Below are positions 17,779 to 26,613 of a stretch of 64,000 nucleotides of DNA, piece by piece. Position numbers and translations under genes: made by a program. Numbering within the stretch: the stretch's first letter is position 1; each line of letters begins with the position of its first letter. The stretch is taken from contig CAVRXS010000005.1 in the NCBI GenBank assembly GCA_963725275.1, positions 744,001 through 808,000 on the forward strand, read 5' to 3'. The notes under the pieces were generated by a model. The model searched no databases and was not told where the DNA came from. It worked only from the letters and a program-made list of their open reading frames with translations. This DNA is from Bog-756 sp963725275. Lineage in GTDB: Bacteria; Actinomycetota; Acidimicrobiia; Acidimicrobiales; RAAP-2.

Positions 17779-19052
17779 TCGCGGGCATCCCCTGGTTGGT
17801 CGACATCGGCCGGAGCCTGCGCGAAGGGTTCTTCATGTTCTGGGAGACCCTGTGGCCTCTGATTCTGGGGTTTGGGCTCTCGGGGGCAGTGCAGGCATTC
17901 GTCAGCCGCGACGCCATCCAGATCAGTCTTGGCAACCACCGACCGGCTGCGGTGGTTCGGGCATCGGCCTACGGCATGGTGTCGTCGTCGTGTTCCTATG
18001 CGGCCTCGGCCATGTCGAAGTCCCTCTTCGTCAAAGGCGCCGACTTCGTCTCGGTCAACGTCTTCATGATCGCCTCCACCAATCTGGTGCTCGAGCTGGG
18101 CATCGTGCTGGTCGTCCTCATGGGGTGGCAGTTCGCCGCCAGCGAATTCATCGGTGGGATCATCATGATCGCCCTGTTCACGCTGCTCGCCAGCCTGTAC
18201 CTCAGAGGGCGCCTGGTGACTCAGGCCCGGGCACGCCTGGCATCGGACACCGGGGGCCATCAGCACGGTCCGCCGGAGAACACCGAGCTCCAGCACGAAC
18301 CCTGGCGTACGCGCCTGCGTTCGAAGGGCGGCTGGGCGGACTCTGCGACCTACACCATGGCCGACCTCACGATGATCCGAAAGGAGCTGGTGATCGGGTA
18401 CGTGGTCGCGGGGTTCCTCGCCACACTCGTGCCCGTCCACGTCTGGAACATCCTGTTCCTCCACGGGCACGGGTTCTGGACGAGCGTTGAGAACGCCGTC
18501 GTCGGGCCGTTCATCGCCATCATCAGCTTCGTCTGCTCGGTGGGCAACGTGCCGATGGCGGCCGCGCTCTGGCACGGCGGGATCTCCTTCGGCGGCGTGA
18601 TCTCCTTCATCTTCGCCGACCTGATCGCCCTCCCTCTGCTGCTCATCTACCGGCGCTTCTACGGCACCCGACTCATGTGGCGCATGCTCGGGGTGTTCTG
18701 GCTGGTCATGTCCCTCGCCGGGCTCGTCACCGAGGGCATCTTCCGGGCAGCTGGGCTGGTACCGACAACCCGGCCGGCGCAGATCGTCACCGGCCACTTC
18801 GAATGGAACTACACCACCTATCTCAATATCGCCTTCATGGCGCTGTTCGCGCTCTTGTACTGGGCCTATCGCAACCGTAAGCGTCTCGGGGGTGGTCGTG
18901 GCTACGCCATCGACCCGGTCTGCGGAATGCAGGTCGAGATCGCCCATGCCGCCGGGACGGCCGAGCACCAGGACACGACGGCCTACTTCTGCTCCGATCG
19001 TTGCCGCGACCGATTCGTGGCGACCTCGGACAGGTCCCTGCACACCGTGTAG
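17775..19052 (+). CDS. DUF318-type permease with C-terminal YHS metal-binding domain
   Basis: 425 residues. The first ~370 form a permease of the DUF318 (YraQ/ArsP-like) family with eight or so membrane helices. Cys residues occur in helices at VSSSCSYAASAM and FVCSVGNVPMAAALWHGG, positions where this family binds metal or metalloid. A hydrophilic loop (DTGGHQHGPPENTELQHEP) carries several His. The C-terminal YHS domain reads AIDPVCGMQVEIA and then YFCSDRCRDRF, with a CGM cysteine and a CxxxC pair. Cotranscription with csoR suggests efflux or handling of Cu(I). A fused YHS domain could pass metal to or from the channel; that is inference. Confidence 0.8.
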   Translation: MIAGIPWLVDIGRSLREGFFMFWETLWPLILGFGLSGAVQAFVSRDAIQISLGNHRPAAVVRASAYGMVSSSCSYAASAMSKSLFVKGADFVSVNVFMIASTNLVLELGIVLVVLMGWQFAASEFIGGIIMIALFTLLASLYLRGRLVTQARARLASDTGGHQHGPPENTELQHEPWRTRLRSKGGWADSATYTMADLTMIRKELVIGYVVAGFLATLVPVHVWNILFLHGHGFWTSVENAVVGPFIAIISFVCSVGNVPMAAALWHGGISFGGVISFIFADLIALPLLLIYRRFYGTRLMWRMLGVFWLVMSLAGLVTEGIFRAAGLVPTTRPAQIVTGHFEWNYTTYLNIAFMALFALLYWAYRNRKRLGGGRGYAIDPVCGMQVEIAHAAGTAEHQDTTAYFCSDRCRDRFVATSDRSLHTV

Positions 19053-19261
19053 CACTTCGCCCGGTCTGACGAGGTGCTAGCCGACGGAGTGCACCCCTGC
19101 AGAGGAGGGGTTGGAATTCCTACGATACGCCTCACCCGCGCACGAACGAACGGGGGGGTACGGTGAACACGACACGGACCGCTGCGACCAGAGCGGCAGC
19201 ACGGACCGAGTGAGCGTCGTGGAGCAGACACGGCCATCCAGCCCCGACCGAAGGGACGCCG

Positions 19262-20259
19262 ATGCGTGTGTTGGTGACAGGTGCGGGCGGGTTCATCGGA
19301 TCACACACGGTGGGTGCGCTGCTCGAAGCCGGACACGACGTCAGGGTCCTCGTTCGCAATCCGACCCGCGCCGAGCATGCACTCGGACCGTCGTGGGCCG
19401 ACGTCGAGGTTGCGACCGGCGACGTCACGGATCGCCGGGCGGTGGATCTCGCGCTCATCGGGTGTGACGCGATCGTGCATCTGGCGGGGGAGATCGGCGT
19501 CGCCGGCGGGACCCGACCAGCACTCGACGACCGCGAACGTCGATGGTCTGCGCACAGTCCTGGATGCAGGCCTCGCAGTCGGTGCGGACCCGATTGTCTA
19601 CACCTCGACGGTCATGGCCCACCTCCCGGCTGTCGAGGAGGTGCTGACGCCTGATTCCCCGTTGGCGGCACCGTTGTCCGCCCTACGGGGCGTCCAAGTT
19701 GGAGGCGGAGCTGCTGGTCCGGGCCAGACAGGAGGAGGGTGCGCCGGTCACCAGCTTCGTCGTCGGCGGGGTCTACGGTCCGGGGAGCCCCCACCGGGAC
19801 GGGAGCTTCGCAGCCGTCCTGGGCGCGCTCGAGTTCATGATGCTGGCGCCACCCGGTGGGATGGGCGTCGTCGATGTCCGGGACCTGGCGCTCCTCCTCG
19901 AGCGCTCCGTCGAGCGGGGACGAGGCCCCTGCCACTTCATGGCCGGCGGGCGGTTCGTGTCCTGGTCGGAGTGGACCGACCTCCTGGGCGAGGCCGCCGG
20001 CCGGCCCGTCCTGCGACAGGACGTCACCCTGGAGGAGATGGTCGATCTGGGGAAGGAGTTCGACCGCAAGCGCGCCGAAGGGGCGGACACTCCGGGACCG
20101 CTGTCCGAGGAGGCGGCGATCGTCATGACGAGCGGTGTGCCAACCGACGACACCGCGACGCTCGAAGCGTTCGGGGTCACGTATCGGCCGACCCTTCTGA
20201 CCTTCCGGGACCTCGTCGCCTACCTACGCACAGCCGGGGACCTACCGCAGGTCGGGTGA
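19262..20259 (+). pseudogene. NAD-dependent epimerase/dehydratase (extended SDR) with two frameshifts
   Basis: Three frames combine into one extended SDR of about 330 residues. Frame one has MRVLVTGAGGFIGSHTVGAL (cofactor motif GxxGxxG) through DAIVHLAGEIGVAGG. Frame two continues TTANVDGLRTVLDAG and DPIVYTSTVMAHLP. Frame three continues after the active-site region (YGASKLEAELLVRARQ) to VVGGVYGPGSPHRDG and the end. The breaks lie near 19505-19515 (GGG/CCC runs) and near 19681 (a CCC run that should be CC). Dropping one base at each restores a full protein including the catalytic Tyr-x-x-x-Lys. Its role is unknown; it stands alone downstream of the permease. Confidence 0.8.
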
Positions 20260-20603
20260 CCCAGTACCGGGTGGGCCACCCCGGCGATGACTCCGGGGAA
20301 GGGGTTCAGTCGGCTGTCCTGATGTACTTCATCGGCCAACCACTACCGACTGAACGGCTCGTCTTTGACTCAGATGGTTCCGATTCACCGGTGCTGCACG
20401 GTTCGAGTCTGCTCGATCCACTCGGTGTATCGGTCGGCGGGTCCTGACTCGCCAGCACGGCGTCTTCTTGCCGCTGGGCGGTGCCTCGTGGTGAGGTGCG
20501 CCCGCGGTCGACGCTCGACGACCCATGCCCTGACGCGTGATGTGTACCGATCTACCATTGCCCGATCAGCACGCCAACGCCCATCGTCGACATCGTCATT
20601 CCG
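20260..20603. other. Intergenic stretch without a recognisable gene
   Basis: About 340 bases between the epimerase and the ICMT-like gene. I see no conserved coding sequence, tRNA or strong hairpin. It may hold the promoter of the next gene, whose GTG start has no in-frame alternative upstream before a TGA at 20538. Confidence 0.4.
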
Positions 20604-21128
20604 GTGATCTGGGTCGCGTTCTGGCTTGGCTGGCTCGTGGCGTCGCTCCGGACCAAAGCGACACAATCCCGGTCCATATCGTCGCTTCCCATCCGGGCCG
20701 TGATCATCGTGATCGTTCTGTTCTCGATCCGGGCCCGTGTCTTCAAAGGACACTCTGCCACGATCGACAACCCGTGGCTCGAGGGCATCGGACTCGCGGT
20801 CTTCCTGCTCGGATTGGCCTTGGCAGTATGGGCAAGGATCTACCTCGGCCGGAACTGGGGGGCCCCGATGTCCCAGAAGGTCGATCCTGAGCTGGTGACA
20901 ACCGGTCCATACCGGTACATCCGCCACCCGATCTATTCAGGGATCATCCTCGCAACGATCGGGACCGCGATCGCGATCAGCGTCTACTGGATCGTCGCCG
21001 TCGTCCTACTCGGCGCGTACTTCGTGTACAGCGCGACCGTCGAGGAACGCATCATGGGGCGCCTCTTTCCTGACTCGTATCCCCGGTACAAACGCTCGAC
21101 CAAGATGCTGGTCCCGTTCATCTTCTGA
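20604..21128 (+). CDS. ICMT-like integral membrane methyltransferase
   Basis: 174 residues from GTG. Four to five membrane helices surround the motif TTGPYRYIRHPIYSGIIL, the SAM-binding signature shared by isoprenylcysteine carboxyl methyltransferases and phospholipid methyltransferases. The C-terminal EERIMGRLFPDSYPRYKRST also matches (the ExxL...Y..Y pattern). Bacterial members methylate lipids or small hydrophobic molecules rather than prenylated proteins. The GTG is the only plausible start, though its ribosome site is weak. Confidence 0.85.
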   Translation: MIWVAFWLGWLVASLRTKATQSRSISSLPIRAVIIVIVLFSIRARVFKGHSATIDNPWLEGIGLAVFLLGLALAVWARIYLGRNWGAPMSQKVDPELVTTGPYRYIRHPIYSGIILATIGTAIAISVYWIVAVVLLGAYFVYSATVEERIMGRLFPDSYPRYKRSTKMLVPFIF

Positions 21129-21203
21129 CAACACGACGAGCGATAGTGGCGTCCGCTCAGCGAGTCTCGTGCCGTGGTCCGAGGCAGGGCACCGACCGCG
21201 AGC

Positions 21204-21446
21204 TCACTGCTGATAGCCCTCGACCACGTCGGCCGGTCGTTCTGCAACGTCGTTCGGGTCCAACCCTGCGACGCGGCGGGCACGGCGTTGCCGGAGCAGG
21301 TCCCAGCACTGATCGAGGGCGACCTCGATCCGTTGGACTCGGGCATTCTCCTCGTCGGTCAGCCCCTGGCCGACCCTCGACCGTTCGAGGCGGTGCTCTT
21401 CCTCGACCAGGTCATTGATCCGTTGGGCAAGCTCGCCGTCACTCAT
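21204..21446 (-). CDS. DUF2630 family protein
   Basis: 80 residues from the ATG at 21446 (MSDGELAQRINDLVEEEHRL). The coiled, charged sequence with RLEVALDQCWDLLRQRRARR-like content (here IEVALDQCWDLLRQRRARR) is characteristic of DUF2630, a small actinobacterial family of unknown function. It has no membrane segment or signal and is convergent with the ICMT-like gene. Confidence 0.8.
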   Translation of the reverse strand: MSDGELAQRINDLVEEEHRLERSRVGQGLTDEENARVQRIEVALDQCWDLLRQRRARRVAGLDPNDVAERPADVVEGYQQ

Positions 21447-21616
21447 CGCTGCCACCTTCCCGGGTCCTCGTCATCCGTTCTCCTCTGCTGCGCTCGAACC
21501 GCATGAACCGGTTCGGGATCGAGGCCATCTTGACGCCACACAGACCGACCTTCAACTCCGGGACAGGCATCCGGTCCTCCCGACGCCCCGCCTCAGCGAT
21601 CCTCAGGGAGACAGGC

Positions 21617-22633
21617 TCACGACTGGGACGGATCGACGGCGATCAGGACCTTGCCGCAATCCGCTGAGCCGGTGAGGACACTGAGTGCGTCGTCGAACCG
21701 CTCGAGCGGGATCCGGTGGGTCACGAGCGCCGACATGTCCCGGCGAGCGAGGAGGTCGATTGCGTCCTCGAAGCGGGGTGGGTACTCCAGCGAACCCCGG
21801 ATGGTGAACTGCTTCATGAGCAGCAGCAGATAGCTGGTGGGGATCTGCTCGTAGTGCAGTGCCACCACCGAGAGGCGCCCACCGACCGGTCCGTGCTCGA
21901 GCACATCGGTGAGCACGGACGGTGCCCCGGAGGCCTCGATGAACGCCGCAGTGGCCGGTGTGGGGCCGAACAGGAATGGCGAGGTGCCGTGCAGGCGGGC
22001 GAGTTGGGCCCACACGTCGGTGGCCACGGGATCGATGGCTGCTTGCGCACCGAGACCGAGCGCCAGCTCGAGGCGGACGGGACTCGGGTCGATGGCGACG
22101 ACCTTGCGGTGCCCGCGGTCGACCAGGGTTGCAATGGCAGCGAGCCCGATGGGCCCACAGCCGAACACGGCGACACCGTCACCATCCTGGACCTCGGCCT
22201 GGTCGGCGGCGCGCATCCCGACCGCCAACGGTTCACTGAGGGCGGCGATGTCGAGGGGCAGACTCTCGGGCACGAGGAACAGCCGTCCCCGGTCCACGTC
22301 GGTGACCAGCAGCTGGGGGGTAAAGCCTCCCTGTTCCGCTCCGTTGCCGATGCGACCCCGCTCGTCGTCGCCCGGATGGACCACCACCCGGTCACCGACC
22401 CTGACCGAGGTGACGTCGGCACCGACCCACTCGACAGTGCCGGAGATCTCGTGGCCCAGGCACAGGGGAGTACCGGTCGGCCCGGCGACGCCTCCCAGGC
22501 GGATGTAGGACAGGTCACTGCCGCAGATCCCGCAGGCGGCCACCGCCACGAGCGCGTCGCGTGGACCGGGATCTGCCGGTTCGACCTCGTCGACCCGCAC
22601 GTCCCCCGGGCCGTGTACTCGGACCTGTTGCAT
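21617..22633 (-). CDS. Zinc-dependent MDR alcohol dehydrogenase
   Basis: 338 residues. GICGSDLSYIRLGG supplies the catalytic-zinc Cys, LGHEISGTVEWVG the zinc His and Glu, and VFGCGPIGLAAIATL the nucleotide-binding glycine motif. The four-Cys structural-zinc loop normally near residue 95 is missing: the segment reads HPGDDERGRIGNGAEQG. MDR enzymes lacking it do exist, so activity is still likely. It oxidises a secondary or primary alcohol with NAD(P). It is the last gene of the five-gene operon that begins with the sulfotransferase. Confidence 0.88.
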   Translation of the reverse strand: MQQVRVHGPGDVRVDEVEPADPGPRDALVAVAACGICGSDLSYIRLGGVAGPTGTPLCLGHEISGTVEWVGADVTSVRVGDRVVVHPGDDERGRIGNGAEQGGFTPQLLVTDVDRGRLFLVPESLPLDIAALSEPLAVGMRAADQAEVQDGDGVAVFGCGPIGLAAIATLVDRGHRKVVAIDPSPVRLELALGLGAQAAIDPVATDVWAQLARLHGTSPFLFGPTPATAAFIEASGAPSVLTDVLEHGPVGGRLSVVALHYEQIPTSYLLLLMKQFTIRGSLEYPPRFEDAIDLLARRDMSALVTHRIPLERFDDALSVLTGSADCGKVLIAVDPSQS

Positions 22634-22644
22634 GTGCCGTCTCC

Positions 22645-23112
22645 TCAGGGAGCCGGTTCGAACAGGAAGGACATGGCGTCACGGATTCCCGCGTCGACGA
22701 TCTCGACTCTGACGCCGAGGTCGTTGCGGTGATAGGCGAACGCAGCCGGTGCAACGGTCCCCGCCCTACCGCACAGCTGCAGCGGGCAGCCTGCGGCCGA
22801 GAGGGCGGCGCTGGAACCGGCGAGGTCGTCACTCCAGAACCCGATGTGGTGGAGGTTGGAGTGCTCGTTGCAGGACCACACCGTGCCCGGGACCTCCTGG
22901 ATGAGCTCGAGATGTGGCGCCTCCACCGAGTAGGAGATCGTTGTCGGCAGGAGGAGATCCTGGTCGTTACCGTCGCGGTGCTCGACGGCGTCGAGGTGCA
23001 TGACCGGTCCCCACGTGACGCGGAGCTGCTCGGTGAGCGTGGCCTGCGCCTCGGGCAGGTCGGGGACGACGATGCCGACGTGGTAGAGCGGGGACAGCGG
23101 GCCGGCGCTCAC
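22645..23112 (-). CDS. VOC-superfamily (glyoxalase/bleomycin-resistance fold) protein
   Basis: 155 residues from a GTG that overlaps the stop of the upstream SDR by four bases. LYHVGIVVPDLPEAQATLTE begins the first beta-alpha-beta-beta-beta unit with a metal-ligand His. LHHIGFWSDDLAGSSAALS begins the second, with another His, and the Glu in VRVEIVDAG completes a possible metal site. Members include glyoxalases, epimerases and extradiol dioxygenases. In this operon it could act as an epimerase or lyase. Confidence 0.82.
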   Translation of the reverse strand: MSAGPLSPLYHVGIVVPDLPEAQATLTEQLRVTWGPVMHLDAVEHRDGNDQDLLLPTTISYSVEAPHLELIQEVPGTVWSCNEHSNLHHIGFWSDDLAGSSAALSAAGCPLQLCGRAGTVAPAAFAYHRNDLGVRVEIVDAGIRDAMSFLFEPAP

Positions 23113-23858
23113 GGGAGCAGGTATCCGCCGTCGACGACCAGCGTGTGGCCGGTGACGTAGCCGGCAGCCGAGCTGGCCAGGAACTGCACAGCACCGACGA
23201 CGTCGGTCGGGGTCCCCAGCCGGCCCATGGGGGTATGGGCCAGCTCGGCATCGATGAGCTGCGGGAACTGGGCCATCGGTGCGGTCATCGGGGTGTCGAT
23301 GACGCCGGGGGCCACGGCGTTGACCCGGATGCCGTCGCCGACCCACTGGCGTGCCAGGTTGCCGGTGAGGGTCACCAGTCCCGCCTTGGCCGATCCGTAG
23401 CCGGGGACGATCGGGATCGCCCGGAAGGCGGAGAGCGACGCCATGTTGACCACGCTCGCACCCCCGTCGAGCGTGCTTGCGGCGAGCAGGCCCCGACACG
23501 CGGTGGTCAACCGCATCGGACCCACGAGGTTGAGGGTGAGCGCGGTGGCGAACACCTCCGGCTCCCATTCGTCGCGCCCTCCGGGAAAGTTGGCCCCGGC
23601 ATTGTTGACCAGGACATCGAGCTGCCCGAGCGTCTCGACGAGGGCATCGATCGTCGTCGGATCGGTCATCTCGCATCGGCGGTAGGTGAACCGTCCGAGG
23701 TCGGTCTCGTAGTCGCCGGGAGAGTCCCGCGTGCCGGTCACGGTGACCGAGGCCCCGGCGTCGGCGAAGCCGGTGGCCAGCGCGTGGCCGATGCCGCTGG
23801 TGCCACCCGTCACCAGGACCGAGGTACCGGCGAAGTCGAAGGTGATCCTGTTGGTCAT
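23109..23858 (-). CDS. SDR-family oxidoreductase
   Basis: 249 residues. The cofactor motif is TGGTSGIG; the NNAGANFPGG and NMASLSAF motifs lead to the active site YGSAK. The C-terminus VDGGYLLP is the normal SDR ending. Both ends overlap neighbouring genes by four bases, giving tight coupling. It probably oxidises or reduces an alcohol/ketone intermediate of the same pathway as the MDR dehydrogenase. Substrate unknown. Confidence 0.9.
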   Translation of the reverse strand: MTNRITFDFAGTSVLVTGGTSGIGHALATGFADAGASVTVTGTRDSPGDYETDLGRFTYRRCEMTDPTTIDALVETLGQLDVLVNNAGANFPGGRDEWEPEVFATALTLNLVGPMRLTTACRGLLAASTLDGGASVVNMASLSAFRAIPIVPGYGSAKAGLVTLTGNLARQWVGDGIRVNAVAPGVIDTPMTAPMAQFPQLIDAELAHTPMGRLGTPTDVVGAVQFLASSAAGYVTGHTLVVDGGYLLP

Positions 23859-25099
23859 CGGTCCTCCAGCCGTCGGAGCGATCGGGTCAGCCAAGCCCGT
23901 TCCCAGAAGTTGGTCGAGGTGTCGAGCAGGGCGCTGGTAGCTGCAGCGGCGACCTCCCGGGCAGGTGCGTGGTCGGGCTCGACGGCCAGGATGATATCGG
24001 TCAGGTGCAGTGCTGCCACCGCCTGACCGGACTCGAGCCGGTCTCGGGCGGCACCGGCCAGGGCGTCGGGTCCGGCGAGCGACACCAGGTCCGGTGCGAT
24101 GGCCGAGGGAGGCACGTCGTAGAGCTCGGTTGTCGACCGGTGGTGGAACCACCCGGCGTACGTCTCCCAGATCGCGCGCACGTTCCACGATGTCCTGCCG
24201 TATCCCTCGCCCACGTCGAGGTGCCCGGGGACGCGCACGTCGCGCATCAGCGTGTGAACGTCGGCCCCGGCGTTCATCCCGTCCACCGTCCGGTCGTGCA
24301 CCCACTGTGTGGCATCGCGCATCGCCGTGATCTCCTCGGCGATGCGGTCCGCCCCGTCCACCGGGGCGAAGTGGCCGGTGAGCAGCCGTTGGGCACCCAG
24401 TCCGAGAACCAGGTCGAGTGAGTCCACATAGGCCAGGGCGTCGCGGTACCGATCTCCCCGCATGGTGACGAGGTTGGGAACGTGGCCGAACAGCGGGCCG
24501 AACAGGTTCCCGGTGAGCGCCGTGCGAGATTCGGGAAGCCAGATCACCAGCGCGTCGGTGGTCTCACCCCCTGGAACGGAGAACAGCACGAGCCGGCGTC
24601 CGCCGACGGTGAGATCGAGCCGCTCGGTGAAGGTGGTCGTGGGCTCGAGGTGCGCCTGGGGGGTCGGGCCGTCTCCGAGCGACTCGGCGTATGCCATGGC
24701 CGCGAGGATGGCGTCGATCCAGGCGAACGCGGCGTTCCGTGAGCGGAAGGCCTCGAGCCGCTCGTTGTCCGCACGCCAGGAGGCGAAGTTCGCCTGGGCG
24801 ATGACGTCGGTCGCCTCCCCGAGGAAGCTGCCGATGCCGCCGACGTGGTCGAAGTGGCCCTGCGTCAGCATCACCGAATTGATGGGAGCGGTGTCGATGC
24901 TGTCGAAGACCCGCCGGTGGAAGGGACCCTCGAAGCCCATGCCGGTGTTGACCACGATGCGCCCCGCGTCGGTGGTGAGCAGGTACGAGTTCGACAGCCC
25001 GGGGGACAGCCAGATGCCGTCCCCGAGATCGATCGCGGGCTCGCCCCGTGATGCTGCGATCGCGTCGGCACCGGGTCGCTCACGGTGGATGCCTGGCAC
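23855..25099 (-). CDS. Metallo-beta-lactamase-fold hydrolase (alkyl-sulfatase-like)
   Basis: About 414 residues from a GTG at 25099. The MBL motif region reads MLTQGHFDHVGG (near 77-88). The first His of THxHxDH is replaced by Gln80, while His82, Asp84 and His85 remain. A later LTGHFAPVDG gives a further His. The C-terminal ~150 residues (WNVRAIWETYAGWFHHRST, then LAGAARDRLESGQAVAALHL) resemble the dimerisation domain of SdsA-type alkyl sulfatases. It would hydrolyse an ester or sulfate ester. Its partner upstream is a sulfotransferase, which makes a sulfate-ester substrate attractive but unproven. Confidence 0.75.
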   Translation of the reverse strand: MPGIHRERPGADAIAASRGEPAIDLGDGIWLSPGLSNSYLLTTDAGRIVVNTGMGFEGPFHRRVFDSIDTAPINSVMLTQGHFDHVGGIGSFLGEATDVIAQANFASWRADNERLEAFRSRNAAFAWIDAILAAMAYAESLGDGPTPQAHLEPTTTFTERLDLTVGGRRLVLFSVPGGETTDALVIWLPESRTALTGNLFGPLFGHVPNLVTMRGDRYRDALAYVDSLDLVLGLGAQRLLTGHFAPVDGADRIAEEITAMRDATQWVHDRTVDGMNAGADVHTLMRDVRVPGHLDVGEGYGRTSWNVRAIWETYAGWFHHRSTTELYDVPPSAIAPDLVSLAGPDALAGAARDRLESGQAVAALHLTDIILAVEPDHAPAREVAAAATSALLDTSTNFWERAWLTRSLRRLEDR

Positions 25100-25101
25100 G
25101 A

Positions 25102-26355
25102 TCAGCGGACCTCCGTGCGGATCTGGGGGAACGCCTCGTAGTAGAAGGCAAACCGCTGGTGCAGGTCGGCGGGGTCGATGTCGAAGTCCTCCCGCAGGTC
25201 GTAGACGATCCGCCCGTCCCTGCCGCGCGGGTCGGCCGCCAGATAGGCGGTCAGCTCGGTGCGGGCCCGATCGGTGACGTCGAGACCGGCGACCCCCAGG
25301 ATCCGCTCGGCCATGGCACGGTCGTCGGCCAGGAACTCGTCGAATTCGACGTCGATCCGTTGCGATGCAGGGATGAGGTGGGCGTCTCGCACTGCGGAGC
25401 GGAGGAGGCGCTCGATCCGGTCCACCCAGTAGGCGGCGAGTTCGTCGGGCGCGACCTGCACCCGTCGCAGCCGGTCCCCGTAGGCCAGCATGGTGATGGC
25501 GGACTGGAGGACGGCAACAGGGTCGCGCAGCGTGAAGGCGATCGTGGCCCTCGGGAAGGTCTCGAGCAGCGGCCCGAGTTGCTCCAGGTGCTGAGGGCAC
25601 TTGAGAACCCAGCGGTTCGGACCACGCAGGTAGCTGAGGACCCGCAGCTCACGGCGGAGGAATGCGTAGTGCTTGCGCTGGTCGAGGCCCAGGTAGACGT
25701 CGCGCCACGCCGGCACCCGGGCGTGCCACTCGGTGGTGTACGAGCAGATGTCGAGATCCATCAGCTCGCAGTCCTCCTCGATGCTCCAGGGCGGCCGGTC
25801 GTGCATGAGGGCCGCCAGTGGCGCAATCTGCCGGGTCGTCTCGTGAGCCCGGAGGCACCGCAGGTAGCGCGGATCGATGCCGTCGCGCCCTGGCCCATCG
25901 CCGGGCACAGGCGTCGGCTCGATCACCTCCCACCAGGGCATGGAGCGGAACCGCGAGTCGGCAGCCAGCAGGTTCACGAGGTGCGTCGTGCCCGAGCGGG
26001 GCAGACCGACCACGATGACCGGCGGCTCCAGCTCGACCTCGAGTGCCTCCGGGTGACGCCGGACGAAGTCCTCGAAGCGGAGACGCGCCGTCACGAGGCC
26101 GACCATGCGGCTGCGGGCAATGTGCCGACCGATCCCGGACAAGCCGGTATCCGCATCGAGTGCGGCGGCCATGGCAGCGAGGCGATCCGGCAGGGTGGCG
26201 TCCCCGAGGTCGGACAGGCCGGTCGCCCGGCACGCCTCGGTGATGATCCGATCAGGATCCAGGTCCACCTGCATGGACAGTGCCATCTCGTACAGGGCCC
26301 GCTCTTCGTCGTCACGCACGGGCTCCCGGAGGTCTGCGATGCGCACCTCTCTCAC
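25102..26355 (-). CDS. Sulfotransferase family protein
   Basis: 417 residues. The PAPS 5'-phosphosulfate loop is visible as VVGLPRSGTTHLVNLL (about 113-128). The 3'-phosphate site is probably in FTLRDPVAVLQSAITMLAYG (Arg and Ser). The N-terminal ~100 helical residues are typical of the large actinobacterial/mycobacterial sulfotransferase type. It would move a sulfuryl group from PAPS to a hydroxyl. It is the first gene of the operon; the downstream MBL gene starts three bases after its stop. Chemically, sulfation plus dehydrogenases suggests sterol, lipid or aryl alcohol metabolism. Confidence 0.85.
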   Translation of the reverse strand: MREVRIADLREPVRDDEERALYEMALSMQVDLDPDRIITEACRATGLSDLGDATLPDRLAAMAAALDADTGLSGIGRHIARSRMVGLVTARLRFEDFVRRHPEALEVELEPPVIVVGLPRSGTTHLVNLLAADSRFRSMPWWEVIEPTPVPGDGPGRDGIDPRYLRCLRAHETTRQIAPLAALMHDRPPWSIEEDCELMDLDICSYTTEWHARVPAWRDVYLGLDQRKHYAFLRRELRVLSYLRGPNRWVLKCPQHLEQLGPLLETFPRATIAFTLRDPVAVLQSAITMLAYGDRLRRVQVAPDELAAYWVDRIERLLRSAVRDAHLIPASQRIDVEFDEFLADDRAMAERILGVAGLDVTDRARTELTAYLAADPRGRDGRIVYDLREDFDIDPADLHQRFAFYYEAFPQIRTEVR

Positions 26356-26613
26356 CGCAGCGGTCTCCTCCGGAAGGGGGATCCGTGCCGGTCGACGTTC
26401 CTCATGGCGAACACAGTAGGTCGGTTACCTCCACCCGGGACCGGTGGCTGCGGTGGCTGCAGGTCCGGACCCTCATCGACCCACATCGACACACAGCCTG
26501 AGGGCACGGCCTGAGTAACTCTCATCCACCACACGTCCGGACCCCGCGGGACCGTTCGATCAGGGTGGGCTCGAGCGTGTTACTCCTCGAGGTCGTCGTG
26601 GCGAGGAATAGCG

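Noticed and set aside
17640..19055. 471-codon open frame antisense to the permease-YHS gene
   Set aside because: The sense strand encodes recognisable membrane helices and a YHS domain; the antisense frame is His/Glu/Asp-rich without any family features.
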